Shown here: piece after piece, positions 14,848-22,481 of the stretch
How the letters are laid out: each line of letters starts with the position of its first letter
Position numbering within the stretch: the stretch's first letter is position 1
Assembly (NCBI GenBank): GCA_964564735.1
Contig: CAZMCH010000065.1
Location: forward strand, 1-24,866
DNA: 24,866 bases
Source: CAZMCH01 sp964564735
GTDB lineage: Bacteria; Poribacteria; DTPJ01
Reading direction: 5' to 3'
Made by a program: the position numbers and the translations under genes
The notes under the pieces: model-generated
Database searches by the model: none
Told to the model about the DNA's origin: nothing
The model's input: only the letters and a program-made list of their open reading frames with translations

Positions 14848-16473
14848 CTATTTTTTAATCAATGGGCAAGGCTTTCGGACAACAATAAATGACAGCTCAT
14901 CTATTGTTAATGCTTTATAGAACGCCATTTTCATTGCATCTGGTTTGTCAGGCGTTACAACCTCAACAAAAGATAAACCACATATTCTCGCAATATCAGC
15001 CATATCAACTTTTTGCGTCTCATTTCCTCTTATATCATAGCCCGTTCCCGGATGCGTTTGATAGCCCGTCAATGCAGCAACTGAGTTATCAAGAACCATT
15101 ATGAATATTGGAATTCTGTTCTGAATTACATTCATAAAGGCGTTTATACCTGTATGAAAGAAAGAAGAATCACCACAGACCGCAATTGGCTTGATTTTTG
15201 ACCTTGACCATGCAATCCCTGATGCAAGTCCAATTGCCGAACCCATCGAATATTTAATATCCAACATCTCAAATGGCTTTGCATTAAGCCGAACAGAACA
15301 GCCCGGCTCCGCAATGATTATCGGCTTTTCGCCAATTTCTTCTATCACATTAGATAATATCTCAAATGTCGGTGTATAAGGGCAATCTTCACAAAATGTC
15401 TTTTCAAGTTCGCCTTTTTGCAAAGCAGGATCAGATGAATAATTTATGTCTGGCAAGTCCAAGCCAAATTCGGATTTTAGCACATCAACTATGTTCTCCT
15501 TTGTTGTTTCCCCAACTCCTGAGATATGACCTGTTGTCTTGCCGATAACTTCTGCTTGTATGCCTGCATCATGACAGATAGCCTTAACTCTGTTTTCGAC
15601 ATAAGGCTCAATATCCTCAAGCACCAAAACTTGCGTAGCCGATCTCAGAAAATTCGTGATTATATCTTCTGGTAAAGGGTATATAGTGCCTAATTTCAGG
15701 ATGCCAATAGCATCTGATCTATCATTCAGAATATTTATAAGCTTTGTATATGAATATCCCGCAGTGATAACACAATGGTTATGACCTATGCCAATAGCCT
15801 TGTTAAACTCGGAATTATTGAATCTTTGCTTGATCCAATGTAACTTTTCGTGTAGTTTATCATGATTATCCAAGACATTAAACGTTGTTGAAATCCAGCG
15901 ATTTTTCTGCTTGATAAAGCCTTTGGTATCTATGAGTTTCGGTGTTTGGGTCTCAACAACGTCTTTCATTATAGAAAAACTTCTAATCTCACGAACAATA
16001 ACAACGGTATGAAATTCCTCTGATAGCTCAAACGCCTTCATAATCATTTCTTTTGCTTCTGCAGGCGTTGATGGTTCTAAAAGAGGAATTTCCAGCATAT
16101 CTATAACCAACCTTGTATCTTGCTCATTTTGAGATAACAAAGCCCCCGGGTCATCACCAAGTAATATCACAAGCCCAGCATTCACGCCTGTAAGGTTAGC
16201 TGTCATTATGGGATCGATAGCGATATTCATGCCCACGCTTTTTAGGCAAACCATCGCCCTATCGCCACCGATTGATGCACCAAGAGCTATCTCAAAGGCA
16301 ACCTTTTCATTGACAGACCATTCAATATGACAATCAAGGTCATTTTTAGATAGCTCTAAAATACCCAATAAAACCTTTGTCCCTGGAGAACCCGGATAAC
16401 CTGTTACAAGCCTAACATTAGCTTCATAAGCGCCTTGAGCGATTGCTTCTTCGCCTGTAAGTATCTTTTCCAT
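14848..16473 (-). CDS. Indolepyruvate ferredoxin oxidoreductase alpha-like TPP enzyme without ferredoxin domain
   Basis: This 541-residue protein aligns by eye with IorA-type alpha subunits: an N-terminal pyrimidine-binding domain (GYPGSPGTKV, 25-34; Glu56 as probable catalytic TPP glutamate), a middle domain (SQNEQDTRLV) and a C-terminal TPP-binding domain with GDSSFF (434-439) and LDN (461-463). IorA normally continues for about 60-90 residues with a two-cluster ferredoxin domain. Here the protein ends at KPCPLIKK just where that domain would begin. No IorB (gamma-like) gene is in the window. It might use an external ferredoxin, or decarboxylate a 2-oxoacid to an aldehyde without oxidation. 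The ATG lies five bases after the Gfo/Idh stop codon (TGA, then TAGG, then ATG), so the genes are tightly coupled. Substrate unknown; aromatic 2-oxoacids are the family norm, but the context suggests sugar acids. Confidence 0.82.
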   Translation of the reverse strand: MEKILTGEEAIAQGAYEANVRLVTGYPGSPGTKVLLGILELSKNDLDCHIEWSVNEKVAFEIALGASIGGDRAMVCLKSVGMNIAIDPIMTANLTGVNAGLVILLGDDPGALLSQNEQDTRLVIDMLEIPLLEPSTPAEAKEMIMKAFELSEEFHTVVIVREIRSFSIMKDVVETQTPKLIDTKGFIKQKNRWISTTFNVLDNHDKLHEKLHWIKQRFNNSEFNKAIGIGHNHCVITAGYSYTKLINILNDRSDAIGILKLGTIYPLPEDIITNFLRSATQVLVLEDIEPYVENRVKAICHDAGIQAEVIGKTTGHISGVGETTKENIVDVLKSEFGLDLPDINYSSDPALQKGELEKTFCEDCPYTPTFEILSNVIEEIGEKPIIIAEPGCSVRLNAKPFEMLDIKYSMGSAIGLASGIAWSRSKIKPIAVCGDSSFFHTGINAFMNVIQNRIPIFIMVLDNSVAALTGYQTHPGTGYDIRGNETQKVDMADIARICGLSFVEVVTPDKPDAMKMAFYKALTIDELSFIVVRKPCPLIKK

Positions 16474-16477
16474 CCTA

Positions 16478-17467
16478 TCACCAAGTAACTTTCACTGGTT
16501 CGCCAATTTCTGCTGACTTTTTCACTGCGCGACAGATCGCAACAGCCTTTTTCCCTGCTTCACCACTCGCAACAGGTTCTTTGCCAGATTTTGCACATTC
16601 TATAAAATGCTCGATCTCTGCCTTGAATGAATCAAATCCGGGGTAGCTTTCCTCATGGAGTTTGTTTGGTTCACTACGGAAGGCAAATTTTATCTTATCA
16701 GCAGAATCAAAGCTACCAGAAACCTCCGCAACGCCGTTATCTGTCGCAACATAAAAATCTTCAAAATTAAGTGCAGGTATAGATACCATCCCTGCACCGA
16801 CTGTAGCTATTGCACCGCTTTTGAATCGGAAGGTATAAACAGCACAGTTAAGTTGAGGCTTCCTTTGTTCTGCAAAGAAGGAATCTCCTTCTGCATAAAC
16901 AGTATCAACATCACCCATTAAGAAGCCAAGAATATCAGCCGCATGAACAGCGTTTTCAAGTAAAGGTCCTCCGCCATCATCTTCTGCCCAAAACCAATCT
17001 TTTGGCGACATCCAAGGATGTGGATAGCGATGTATCATGTATTTTATCGCACCAAGTTCGCCTTCTGATAGCTCTTTGAGTTTCAGCAAAGCAGGGACAA
17101 ACCTTTTCTTATGTCCAACCATCAAGGTAACATTATTGGCTTTGCAGACATCAATCATCTTTTGGCAACTATCAACATAATTTGCCATAGGTTTCTCTGC
17201 AAGGACATGGATGCCCTTTTCTGCGGACATTTTTGTTAATGGAAAATGGCTTTTAGGTGGAGTTGCCAATATTACACCATCAAGTTTTTCCTCTGCGATC
17301 ATCTTTTCTGCGTCATAATATGCCTTTACGTTATATCTTTTGCTAAAATCGTCTGCAATTCCCTGAACAACATCACATACGCAGACAAGTTCAGCATTTT
17401 CCATGCTACTAACCTTTTGCACATGAACGCCACCAACACCAGCAAGTCCAATTACTGCTAATTTCAT
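16478..17467 (-). CDS. Gfo/Idh/MocA family oxidoreductase
   Basis: This dehydrogenase of 329 residues has the N-terminal Rossmann fold (VIGLAGVGGVHV, 5-16) and the EKP motif (91-93) with the catalytic-site Lys that define the Gfo/Idh/MocA family. GGGPLLENAVHAADI (165-179) carries the active-site Asp/His region. Members oxidise or reduce sugars and inositols at various carbons with NAD(P), often producing 3-keto sugars that DUF1080-type enzymes handle. The upstream frame has an extra MGIN, but GGGG at 17474-17477 sits six bases before the second ATG (17465-17467), so I start there. It lies 20 bases after the LamG gene and 4 bases before the TPP-enzyme gene, within the same operon. Precise substrate unknown. 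Confidence 0.9.
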   Translation of the reverse strand: MKLAVIGLAGVGGVHVQKVSSMENAELVCVCDVVQGIADDFSKRYNVKAYYDAEKMIAEEKLDGVILATPPKSHFPLTKMSAEKGIHVLAEKPMANYVDSCQKMIDVCKANNVTLMVGHKKRFVPALLKLKELSEGELGAIKYMIHRYPHPWMSPKDWFWAEDDGGGPLLENAVHAADILGFLMGDVDTVYAEGDSFFAEQRKPQLNCAVYTFRFKSGAIATVGAGMVSIPALNFEDFYVATDNGVAEVSGSFDSADKIKFAFRSEPNKLHEESYPGFDSFKAEIEHFIECAKSGKEPVASGEAGKKAVAICRAVKKSAEIGEPVKVTW

Positions 17468-17487
17468 ATTAATCCCCATATTTAATG

Positions 17488-18246
17488 TTATTTATTTTTG
17501 ATACTAGCCCATGTTGACGCTAGTTTGCCTGAATTTGATACCGATGCTCCCCCAACTGCCTCCATATCTCTTTTGATCTCATCAAGAGTTAGAGTTCTAT
17601 TATAGATAGCAACCTCATCAATGATCCCTTTGAAAAATTCCTGTCCGGGATGTCTTGCACCAACCATAATTGATCCATCGATAGCATCAACCTTCGGGGG
17701 CTTAACACCTTCGCCAACTAGCGTTGCATTGAAATATTCCTCTACACCTTTATTTACATCATAATTGACAGCGACATGAGTCCATTCTGTTGTAAGATTT
17801 TCTTTTGTTACCAATCTCTGACCCCAACCACCGCCAGACATTGACCATATATAGCCAACTTTTCCATTGCTATTGAAAATTACTGCCCATTTTAACGTTC
17901 CAGCGGCTACCATATAGCACCATTCTGCTGGTTGGGCATCTGCTCTTTTAACCCAGAAATTTACAGAAAAGGTTTGTTGTAATTGCAAATCATCAACTAT
18001 CGGAATCATAACATAATTGTTTCCAGTAAATTCTAATGCCTTACCTTGTTTGCCATTAACCCAGCTAGGTTTATTGACAAGGTTGGCTTCATGGTTATAT
18101 TGTGACATATCTTTTGTTTTATCTCCGTTACCTTCCTCAAAAGGGAGATAAAGCATCAATGTTTTGTCTGGATTTGCCGAGTAAGTAGTAAAAGATGATA
18201 ATACAGTGAAAATAAAAACCATTAGCAAACAAATAAGCCTTTTCAT
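17488..18246 (-). CDS. Secreted LamG/concanavalin A-like domain protein
   Basis: This 252-residue exported protein starts at the ATG at 18244-18246, which is nine bases after AAAGGAG (18256-18262) and begins a clear signal peptide: MKRLICLLMV, a hydrophobic core, and a likely cut after TYSA (residue 24). A longer frame starting upstream would hide this signal and overlap the previous gene, so it is rejected. The mature part is one LamG domain, with typical phrases LYLPFEEGNG, ALEFTGNNYVMIP, FSVNFWVK, WTHVAVNYD and GIIDEVAIYNRTLTLDEI. LamG domains bind carbohydrate or protein. The C-terminal tail SGKLASTWASIK looks like a tag that I remember from other such secreted proteins in Poribacteria-like genomes, possibly involved in sorting. 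It lies in the sugar-oxidation operon, 19 bases after the aldo/keto reductase. Confidence 0.85.
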   Translation of the reverse strand: MKRLICLLMVFIFTVLSSFTTYSANPDKTLMLYLPFEEGNGDKTKDMSQYNHEANLVNKPSWVNGKQGKALEFTGNNYVMIPIVDDLQLQQTFSVNFWVKRADAQPAEWCYMVAAGTLKWAVIFNSNGKVGYIWSMSGGGWGQRLVTKENLTTEWTHVAVNYDVNKGVEEYFNATLVGEGVKPPKVDAIDGSIMVGARHPGQEFFKGIIDEVAIYNRTLTLDEIKRDMEAVGGASVSNSGKLASTWASIKNK

Positions 18247-18265
18247 TGTAAGGTTCTCCTTTATA

Positions 18266-19117
18266 TTAATGAGGAAATATCGCTTCAAGACCTTCACTGC
18301 GTCTTTTAACCTCCTCGAGTTCCGATTCGGATAATGGCGTAAGGTTTTTAGCAATATCACACATCCACCATAAAAACTCATTATGACTGGGGCTTGTGGC
18401 AGATGTAATCGGTTGTGAAAGGGTAAATCTCAAGGCTAGTGATGCCTCATCAAAGGTATCCACAGGGGAATACCAAGTCTTATTCCATTTACGTTCCTCT
18501 TTTTCTTTCCATCTTCTTTTTGCTAGGGCTTTTAATGCTAATATACCAAGATTCTTTTCTTGAGCCTTTTTTATTACTGCGGGACCGAAATTGCGCTGAT
18601 TCCAGCAAACCCAGTTGAATGGGAACAAAACCGTGCTGAGTTCGTCAATTTTGTCTATCAATGCAATTGCGGATTCCTCTGTATGAGCAGAAAAACCAAT
18701 GTATCTTGTCAATCCTTTTTCTCTTGCTTTTAGGAACGTTTCCAAAGCCCCACCTGCACCGACAATTTGATTAACTTCATCAATAGAGGTTACACCATGA
18801 AATTGATACAGGTCGAAATGATCTGTATGCAGACGCTTTAGCGATTGATGTAGTTCTTCCTCTGCACCTTTTGCATCACGCCTCCCAGTTTTGCAGGCAA
18901 GAAAAATCTTGTCACGATAAGGCTCAATAGCGGGACCTAACATTTCTTCTGCATTACCATAACTTGGTGCAACGTCAAAATAGTTAATGCCCTTCTCCTC
19001 AATAGCTTTGGATACATAGCGTTTTACATCTTCTTGATCTTCTCCTGCTGCCACGATCCCACCAAAACCAACAACAGTGAGTTCTTCATTGGTTTTACCG
19101 AGTTTTCTTTTTATCAT
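18266..19117 (-). CDS. Aldo/keto reductase
   Basis: This 283-residue protein has the NAD(P)H-dependent aldo/keto reductase fold. The catalytic tetrad is complete: Asp48 (NYFDVAP), Tyr53 (PSYGNAE), Lys76 (LACKTG) and His107 (YQFHGV). The C-terminal 50 residues (SPSHNEFLWWMCDIAKNL) belong to the shorter aldo/keto reductases annotated as general oxidoreductases in environmental genomes, without a ferredoxin extension. The ATG follows AGGAGTG at nine bases. It lies 60 bases after the DUF1080 gene and 19 bases before the LamG gene, so it probably acts on a sugar carbonyl produced in the same pathway. The reduction direction and cofactor choice cannot be read from this. Confidence 0.9.
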   Translation of the reverse strand: MIKRKLGKTNEELTVVGFGGIVAAGEDQEDVKRYVSKAIEEKGINYFDVAPSYGNAEEMLGPAIEPYRDKIFLACKTGRRDAKGAEEELHQSLKRLHTDHFDLYQFHGVTSIDEVNQIVGAGGALETFLKAREKGLTRYIGFSAHTEESAIALIDKIDELSTVLFPFNWVCWNQRNFGPAVIKKAQEKNLGILALKALAKRRWKEKEERKWNKTWYSPVDTFDEASLALRFTLSQPITSATSPSHNEFLWWMCDIAKNLTPLSESELEEVKRRSEGLEAIFPH

Positions 19118-19177
19118 AGTTTATCACTCCTATTTTGATCATCTGTCTATTTATTTCTAATTAAAAAGTCGTATAGT

Positions 19178-19924
19178 TTATTCATCGTAGCCTTTAAGGA
19201 CACGTATCCAGATATTTCGGTATCTTACCAAATCTCCATGATCTTGTAGAGCCAAAGGTCCTTTGCTATGCGGAGAGCTATAAGAAGGAACTGATCTATG
19301 TCCTGTTGGTCCCAATGCTGGTTGATGGTGGTGAATTAATATTCCATTGTGAACAACTGTTATATATGCAGGACTGATTAGATTATCTCCATCAAATTTT
19401 GGTGCAACAAAGAATATATCATAAGATTGCCATTCGCCGGGTTTCCTACAGGCGTTCACTAATGGGGGATATTGACCATATATTGCGCCTGTTGTTCCAT
19501 CTGGATATGTTAAATTGTTGTAGCAATCCAGCACTTGAATTTCATACCTGCCCATCAGGAAAACTCCACTGTTACCGCGTCCTTGATCTTCACCTTTAAT
19601 AACTGATGGTGCTGACCATTCGATATGAAGCTGACAATCAACAAATTCGTCTATGGTTTGTATTCCGCCACTTCCTGGAGTTACTTCCATGTATCCATTT
19701 TCGATCTTCCATTTAATCGCACCGCCATCGCTACCAACCCATTTTGAGGCATCCTTGCCATCAAATAAAACGATAGCATCTGATGGAGGCAATCCCGGAG
19801 TTTCGGGTGTGCTGAATGTTCCCGGAACTATTACTCTTGGTTGTGGTCTTTTGCCATCATGAACTCTCCATGTTGAATTTGGTAAAAATGGTGTGTCATC
19901 ATATCCAATTTTTCTATCTGCCAT
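19178..19924 (-). CDS. DUF1080 (3-keto-disaccharide hydrolase) family protein
   Basis: This 248-residue protein contains a DUF1080 domain from about residue 50 (DAIVLFDGKDASKW) to the end (YRNIWIRVL). The family has a concanavalin-like beta sandwich, and some members were shown to hydrolyse 3-keto-glycosides. Phrases RGNSGVFLMGRYEIQVLD and GPLALQDHG are diagnostic. Unlike most family members it has no signal peptide: the N-terminus is hydrophilic (MADRKIGYDD) and the ATG is six bases after AAAGGAG, so it should act in the cytoplasm. It is the first gene of the operon with an aldo/keto reductase and a Gfo/Idh/MocA dehydrogenase. This fits a pathway in which the dehydrogenase makes a 3-keto glycoside and this protein cleaves it. 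Confidence 0.9.
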   Translation of the reverse strand: MADRKIGYDDTPFLPNSTWRVHDGKRPQPRVIVPGTFSTPETPGLPPSDAIVLFDGKDASKWVGSDGGAIKWKIENGYMEVTPGSGGIQTIDEFVDCQLHIEWSAPSVIKGEDQGRGNSGVFLMGRYEIQVLDCYNNLTYPDGTTGAIYGQYPPLVNACRKPGEWQSYDIFFVAPKFDGDNLISPAYITVVHNGILIHHHQPALGPTGHRSVPSYSSPHSKGPLALQDHGDLVRYRNIWIRVLKGYDE

Positions 19925-19968
19925 GTTTTTCTCCTTTTATATAAAAAAATACCACTTTAAAAATACCG

Positions 19969-20002
19969 TTGTGTATCAAATTATCATTTTTACAATACAC
20001 AA
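19969..20002. repeat. Inverted repeat upstream of the DUF1080 operon
   Basis: TTGTGTAT (19969-19976) and ATACACAA (19995-20002) are perfect 8-base inverted arms separated by 18 bases. They span the transcription start predicted from the -10 box just upstream, the position of a repressor operator. On the minus strand the structure is followed by CGGTATTTTT, so a weak terminator for the preceding aldehyde oxidoreductase gene is an alternative. Confidence 0.5.
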
Positions 20003-20003
20003 T

Positions 20004-20033
20004 AGTATAATCAAAATGGTATAAGAAATACAA
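20004..20033 (-). promoter_or_regulatory. Possible promoter of the DUF1080 operon
   Basis: TATACT (20004-20009) is a 5/6 match to the -10 box. TTGTAT (20028-20033), at an 18-base spacing, is a poor -35 match. Transcription would start near 19997, inside the inverted repeat. Confidence 0.35.
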
Positions 20034-20041
20034 ATATTTTT

Positions 20042-21826
20042 TTAGACGATTTTAGGTATTGCTGATTCAGGCTCTAGCATTACCGTATCCATAAAAGCCT
20101 TTACTGTATCTTTTATATATTCTTCTTCGAGATAACCAATCGGTGAAATTGTTTCCAAAATGCGTTTTGGTATTCTCAATTCTTCTGGATTAAATCCCTC
20201 ACGAAATTTAAACTTGTTCTTTTCAGTAAGAATTTTACGTCCAACAAGATTTAATTCATCTACAGATAAATCAAATCCAGTCATTCTCAAAGCATCAAGG
20301 ACTATTTCGGAAGTGTATATTCCTCTTGCAAAGAAGCAGACTACAAGACTTGAGAGTATCTGTCGCCATTGTTCTTCTTTAAGAAGCATTTTTGCGAGTT
20401 CTTGTGGACTTATGCTTTCATTTATAATCGTTTTTTGATCAATAGAATACCCCGCATTATCAAGATGGCTATGTCGTGCGCCAGCGAGGAAACCCGCATG
20501 TGCGGCTGGTCCAGTATGATAACCGGGCATTTCATTTCCACCAAATGCAAGAGCAAAATCATCTCCGCCATATATCTTTGCAGAATAATCAACACCTTTT
20601 GCAAGGGCTTTGTAAAAATCGTTAGGCTGTTCTATTATATTCTCAACTGCATCTATATAGCACTTATAATCACCCCATAATAGCTTAATGCCCATAGTTT
20701 CCTTTGTGGATATAAGCCTTTTTTCCATTGCTTCTGTTGCCCATGCAAGTATGACTCCAGCACTCATGCAATCCATTCCATAGGCTTCGATTATTTCCAA
20801 AAGCTTAAGCAAATCAGGTATCTCTGAAATACCGAGCATTGGACCAAGTGCATATATCGGCTCATAGTCATAAGGTATCATTGATGTTTTATAGAAATAA
20901 GGCTCATCTCGATATGGCTGACGCAACGCAGCAAGGTGTATACATCCGACAGGACAATGACTACAGGCGACTCTTCGTCCTAGATAATCTTCGGCAAATT
21001 TTTCGCCTGATATTCTGTGAGCGCTCTCGAATTTCGCCTGTCTTAAATTACGTGTCGGCAATCCGCCCAACTCATTCAAAGGCAACACGTTTTCAGAAGT
21101 TCCAAGCTCACGATATTTTTTTGTTGGATTTTCCATAGCTGCCTGAAATATATTGTCATATACCTTAAGATATTCCTTTTTATTGGCTATTGGTATCGAA
21201 TGCCTTCCAGATATAACAATAGCCTTTAGCTTTTTGCTTCCAAATACTGCCCCGAGTCCCAATCTTCCGAAGTGTCTGTATGATTCCATTGAAACACAGG
21301 CATAAGAGATTTTTTTCTCGCCAGCGATACCAATACGCATGATGGTTCTAATACCTGCGCCGGGTTCATAATCTCTTATTATTCTTCCAACAGTGAAGGA
21401 ACTGTGCATACCCCATAAAGCAGAGGCATCTCTTATGAATGCTTCATTATCATGGATTGATATATATACAGGAGTTTCACTTACACCCCTTATTACCATT
21501 GCACCATAACCCGCAAGCCTTATGGATGTTGCGCTTCTTCCGCCTGAATGGCTTTCGCCGAGATTGCCCGTATGTGGTGATTTAAAAAAGGCTGTTGTTT
21601 TGGATGCCAAAGGGAATAAACCAGTAAGAGGTCCTACTGTAAGAATTATCGGATTTTCAGGACCGAGAGGATCAGCCCCTTCTGGGCATTCTTCCTGAAG
21701 TAAACGGATTCCAACACCTGCCCCACCGATATATTCATCAAAGAGATCAGCGCGATCTTCCGTCCATATCCGACGTTTTGTCAGATCAACATAAAGTATT
21801 CGTGAAATGGTATCATTATCAAGCAT
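20042..21826 (-). CDS. Aldehyde:ferredoxin oxidoreductase (tungsten/molybdenum AOR family)
   Basis: This 594-residue AOR-family enzyme normally oxidises aldehydes to acids with ferredoxin as acceptor, using a tungsto-bispterin cofactor and one [4Fe-4S] cluster. Cluster ligands appear as Cys288, Cys291 and Cys295 (ACSHCPVGC) and Cys497 (SLVVCFFARG), nearly the same positions as in Pyrococcus furiosus AOR. EYIGGAGVGIRLL (31-43), GRLGLGAVFGSKKLKAI (187-203) and AHAGFLAGARHSH (442-454) are other family regions. The start is at 21824-21826: GGAGG at 21833-21837 precedes it by six bases, and the longer frame has an unlikely basic leader. The gene overlaps the end of the polyferredoxin gene by 8 bases, so they are coupled. 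The actual aldehyde is unknown; metal choice (W or Mo) is by family inference. Confidence 0.93.
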   Translation of the reverse strand: MLDNDTISRILYVDLTKRRIWTEDRADLFDEYIGGAGVGIRLLQEECPEGADPLGPENPIILTVGPLTGLFPLASKTTAFFKSPHTGNLGESHSGGRSATSIRLAGYGAMVIRGVSETPVYISIHDNEAFIRDASALWGMHSSFTVGRIIRDYEPGAGIRTIMRIGIAGEKKISYACVSMESYRHFGRLGLGAVFGSKKLKAIVISGRHSIPIANKKEYLKVYDNIFQAAMENPTKKYRELGTSENVLPLNELGGLPTRNLRQAKFESAHRISGEKFAEDYLGRRVACSHCPVGCIHLAALRQPYRDEPYFYKTSMIPYDYEPIYALGPMLGISEIPDLLKLLEIIEAYGMDCMSAGVILAWATEAMEKRLISTKETMGIKLLWGDYKCYIDAVENIIEQPNDFYKALAKGVDYSAKIYGGDDFALAFGGNEMPGYHTGPAAHAGFLAGARHSHLDNAGYSIDQKTIINESISPQELAKMLLKEEQWRQILSSLVVCFFARGIYTSEIVLDALRMTGFDLSVDELNLVGRKILTEKNKFKFREGFNPEELRIPKRILETISPIGYLEEEYIKDTVKAFMDTVMLEPESAIPKIV

Positions 21827-22250
21827 TTTCAACCTCCGCAACAACCTTTTCTGGTATCTCTTCGAGTGCGATAACACTGCAAGGGCAATATTTTACACAG
21901 TATCCACAAGCAATGCAAATCATAGGCTTTTTGATTTCATCATCCCAGAAAACTGCACCAATAGGGCAGGCTTTAACGCATAATTCACATCCTATACATC
22001 TATCAGGATGAAAACTAACACCTCCGCCTTTTTTGGGAACTAAAGCGTCTGTTGGGCAGACTTTACAGCATTGAGGCTGTTCACAAGCCCTGCAGACTAC
22101 AACAACAAAACCATGTTCAATACCACCTTCTGATCTAATTCCGATCCTGCTTTCAGCAAGACCGCCTTGACCTGTCCTTCTGGCACATGCAAACATACAG
22201 CTTTGACATCCAACGCATTTTTCATTGTCTAAAATAGATAGTCTTTTCAT
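21819..22250 (-). CDS. Polyferredoxin with four [4Fe-4S] clusters (HycB/FdhB-like electron carrier)
   Basis: This 143-residue protein has sixteen cysteines in four CxxCx(2-4)CxxxC groups: 12/15/18/22, 53/56/61/65, 85/88/91/95 and 112/115/118/122. That is the pattern of the electron-transfer subunits of formate dehydrogenases, hydrogenases and aldehyde oxidoreductases. It has no signal peptide or membrane segment and should be cytoplasmic. It is the first gene of the unit, and its stop codon overlaps the start of the aldehyde oxidoreductase gene by 8 bases. It is therefore the probable electron acceptor or second subunit of that enzyme. The ribosome binding site (GATGAGA) is weaker than those of the neighbours. 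No gene for a membrane partner is visible. Confidence 0.92.
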   Translation of the reverse strand: MKRLSILDNEKCVGCQSCMFACARRTGQGGLAESRIGIRSEGGIEHGFVVVVCRACEQPQCCKVCPTDALVPKKGGGVSFHPDRCIGCELCVKACPIGAVFWDDEIKKPMICIACGYCVKYCPCSVIALEEIPEKVVAEVENA

Positions 22251-22335
22251 ATTTTATATTCTCATCAGTTAATACAAGAATTTGTTATCATCACTACAAC
22301 ACAGAATCAATTATCGCCAATAAATTTAAGTTATA

Positions 22336-22364
22336 ATTCTATATATAAAATAATATTAAGTCAA
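22336..22364 (-). promoter_or_regulatory. Sigma70-type promoter of the polyferredoxin-AOR unit
   Basis: TTGACT (22359-22364), a 17-base spacer and TAGAAT (22336-22341) match the consensus at 5/6 and 5/6 positions. Transcription would start near 22329, giving a leader of about 79 bases. Confidence 0.6.
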
Positions 22365-22416
22365 GATTAAATTAATTGATTTTTGGACATAATAACACTT
22401 TTTTTATTTAGAAAAA

Positions 22417-22464
22417 ATGAATGCTGATTAAACGAATCTAGCGGATTTTCGCTGATTTATTTCG
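22417..22464. repeat. Degenerate GCTGATT-type intergenic repeat
   Basis: GCTGATT occurs twice (22423-22429 and 22451-22457), with AGCG-GATTTT-CGCT (22440-22453) as a small hairpin between. Together they resemble the short GCTGATT/GCGGATT repeats that I remember from intergenic DNA of several uncultured bacterial lineages. It lies just after the stop codon of the propeller gene. Nothing else is seen in 22251-22481 apart from the promoter of the polyferredoxin unit. Confidence 0.4.
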
Positions 22465-22481
22465 TAACATGTAAATACACA

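Noticed and set aside
18247..18381. 45-residue N-terminal extension of the LamG protein
   Set aside because: It would overlap the aldo/keto reductase, lacks a ribosome binding site and would mask a clear signal peptide that starts at 18246.
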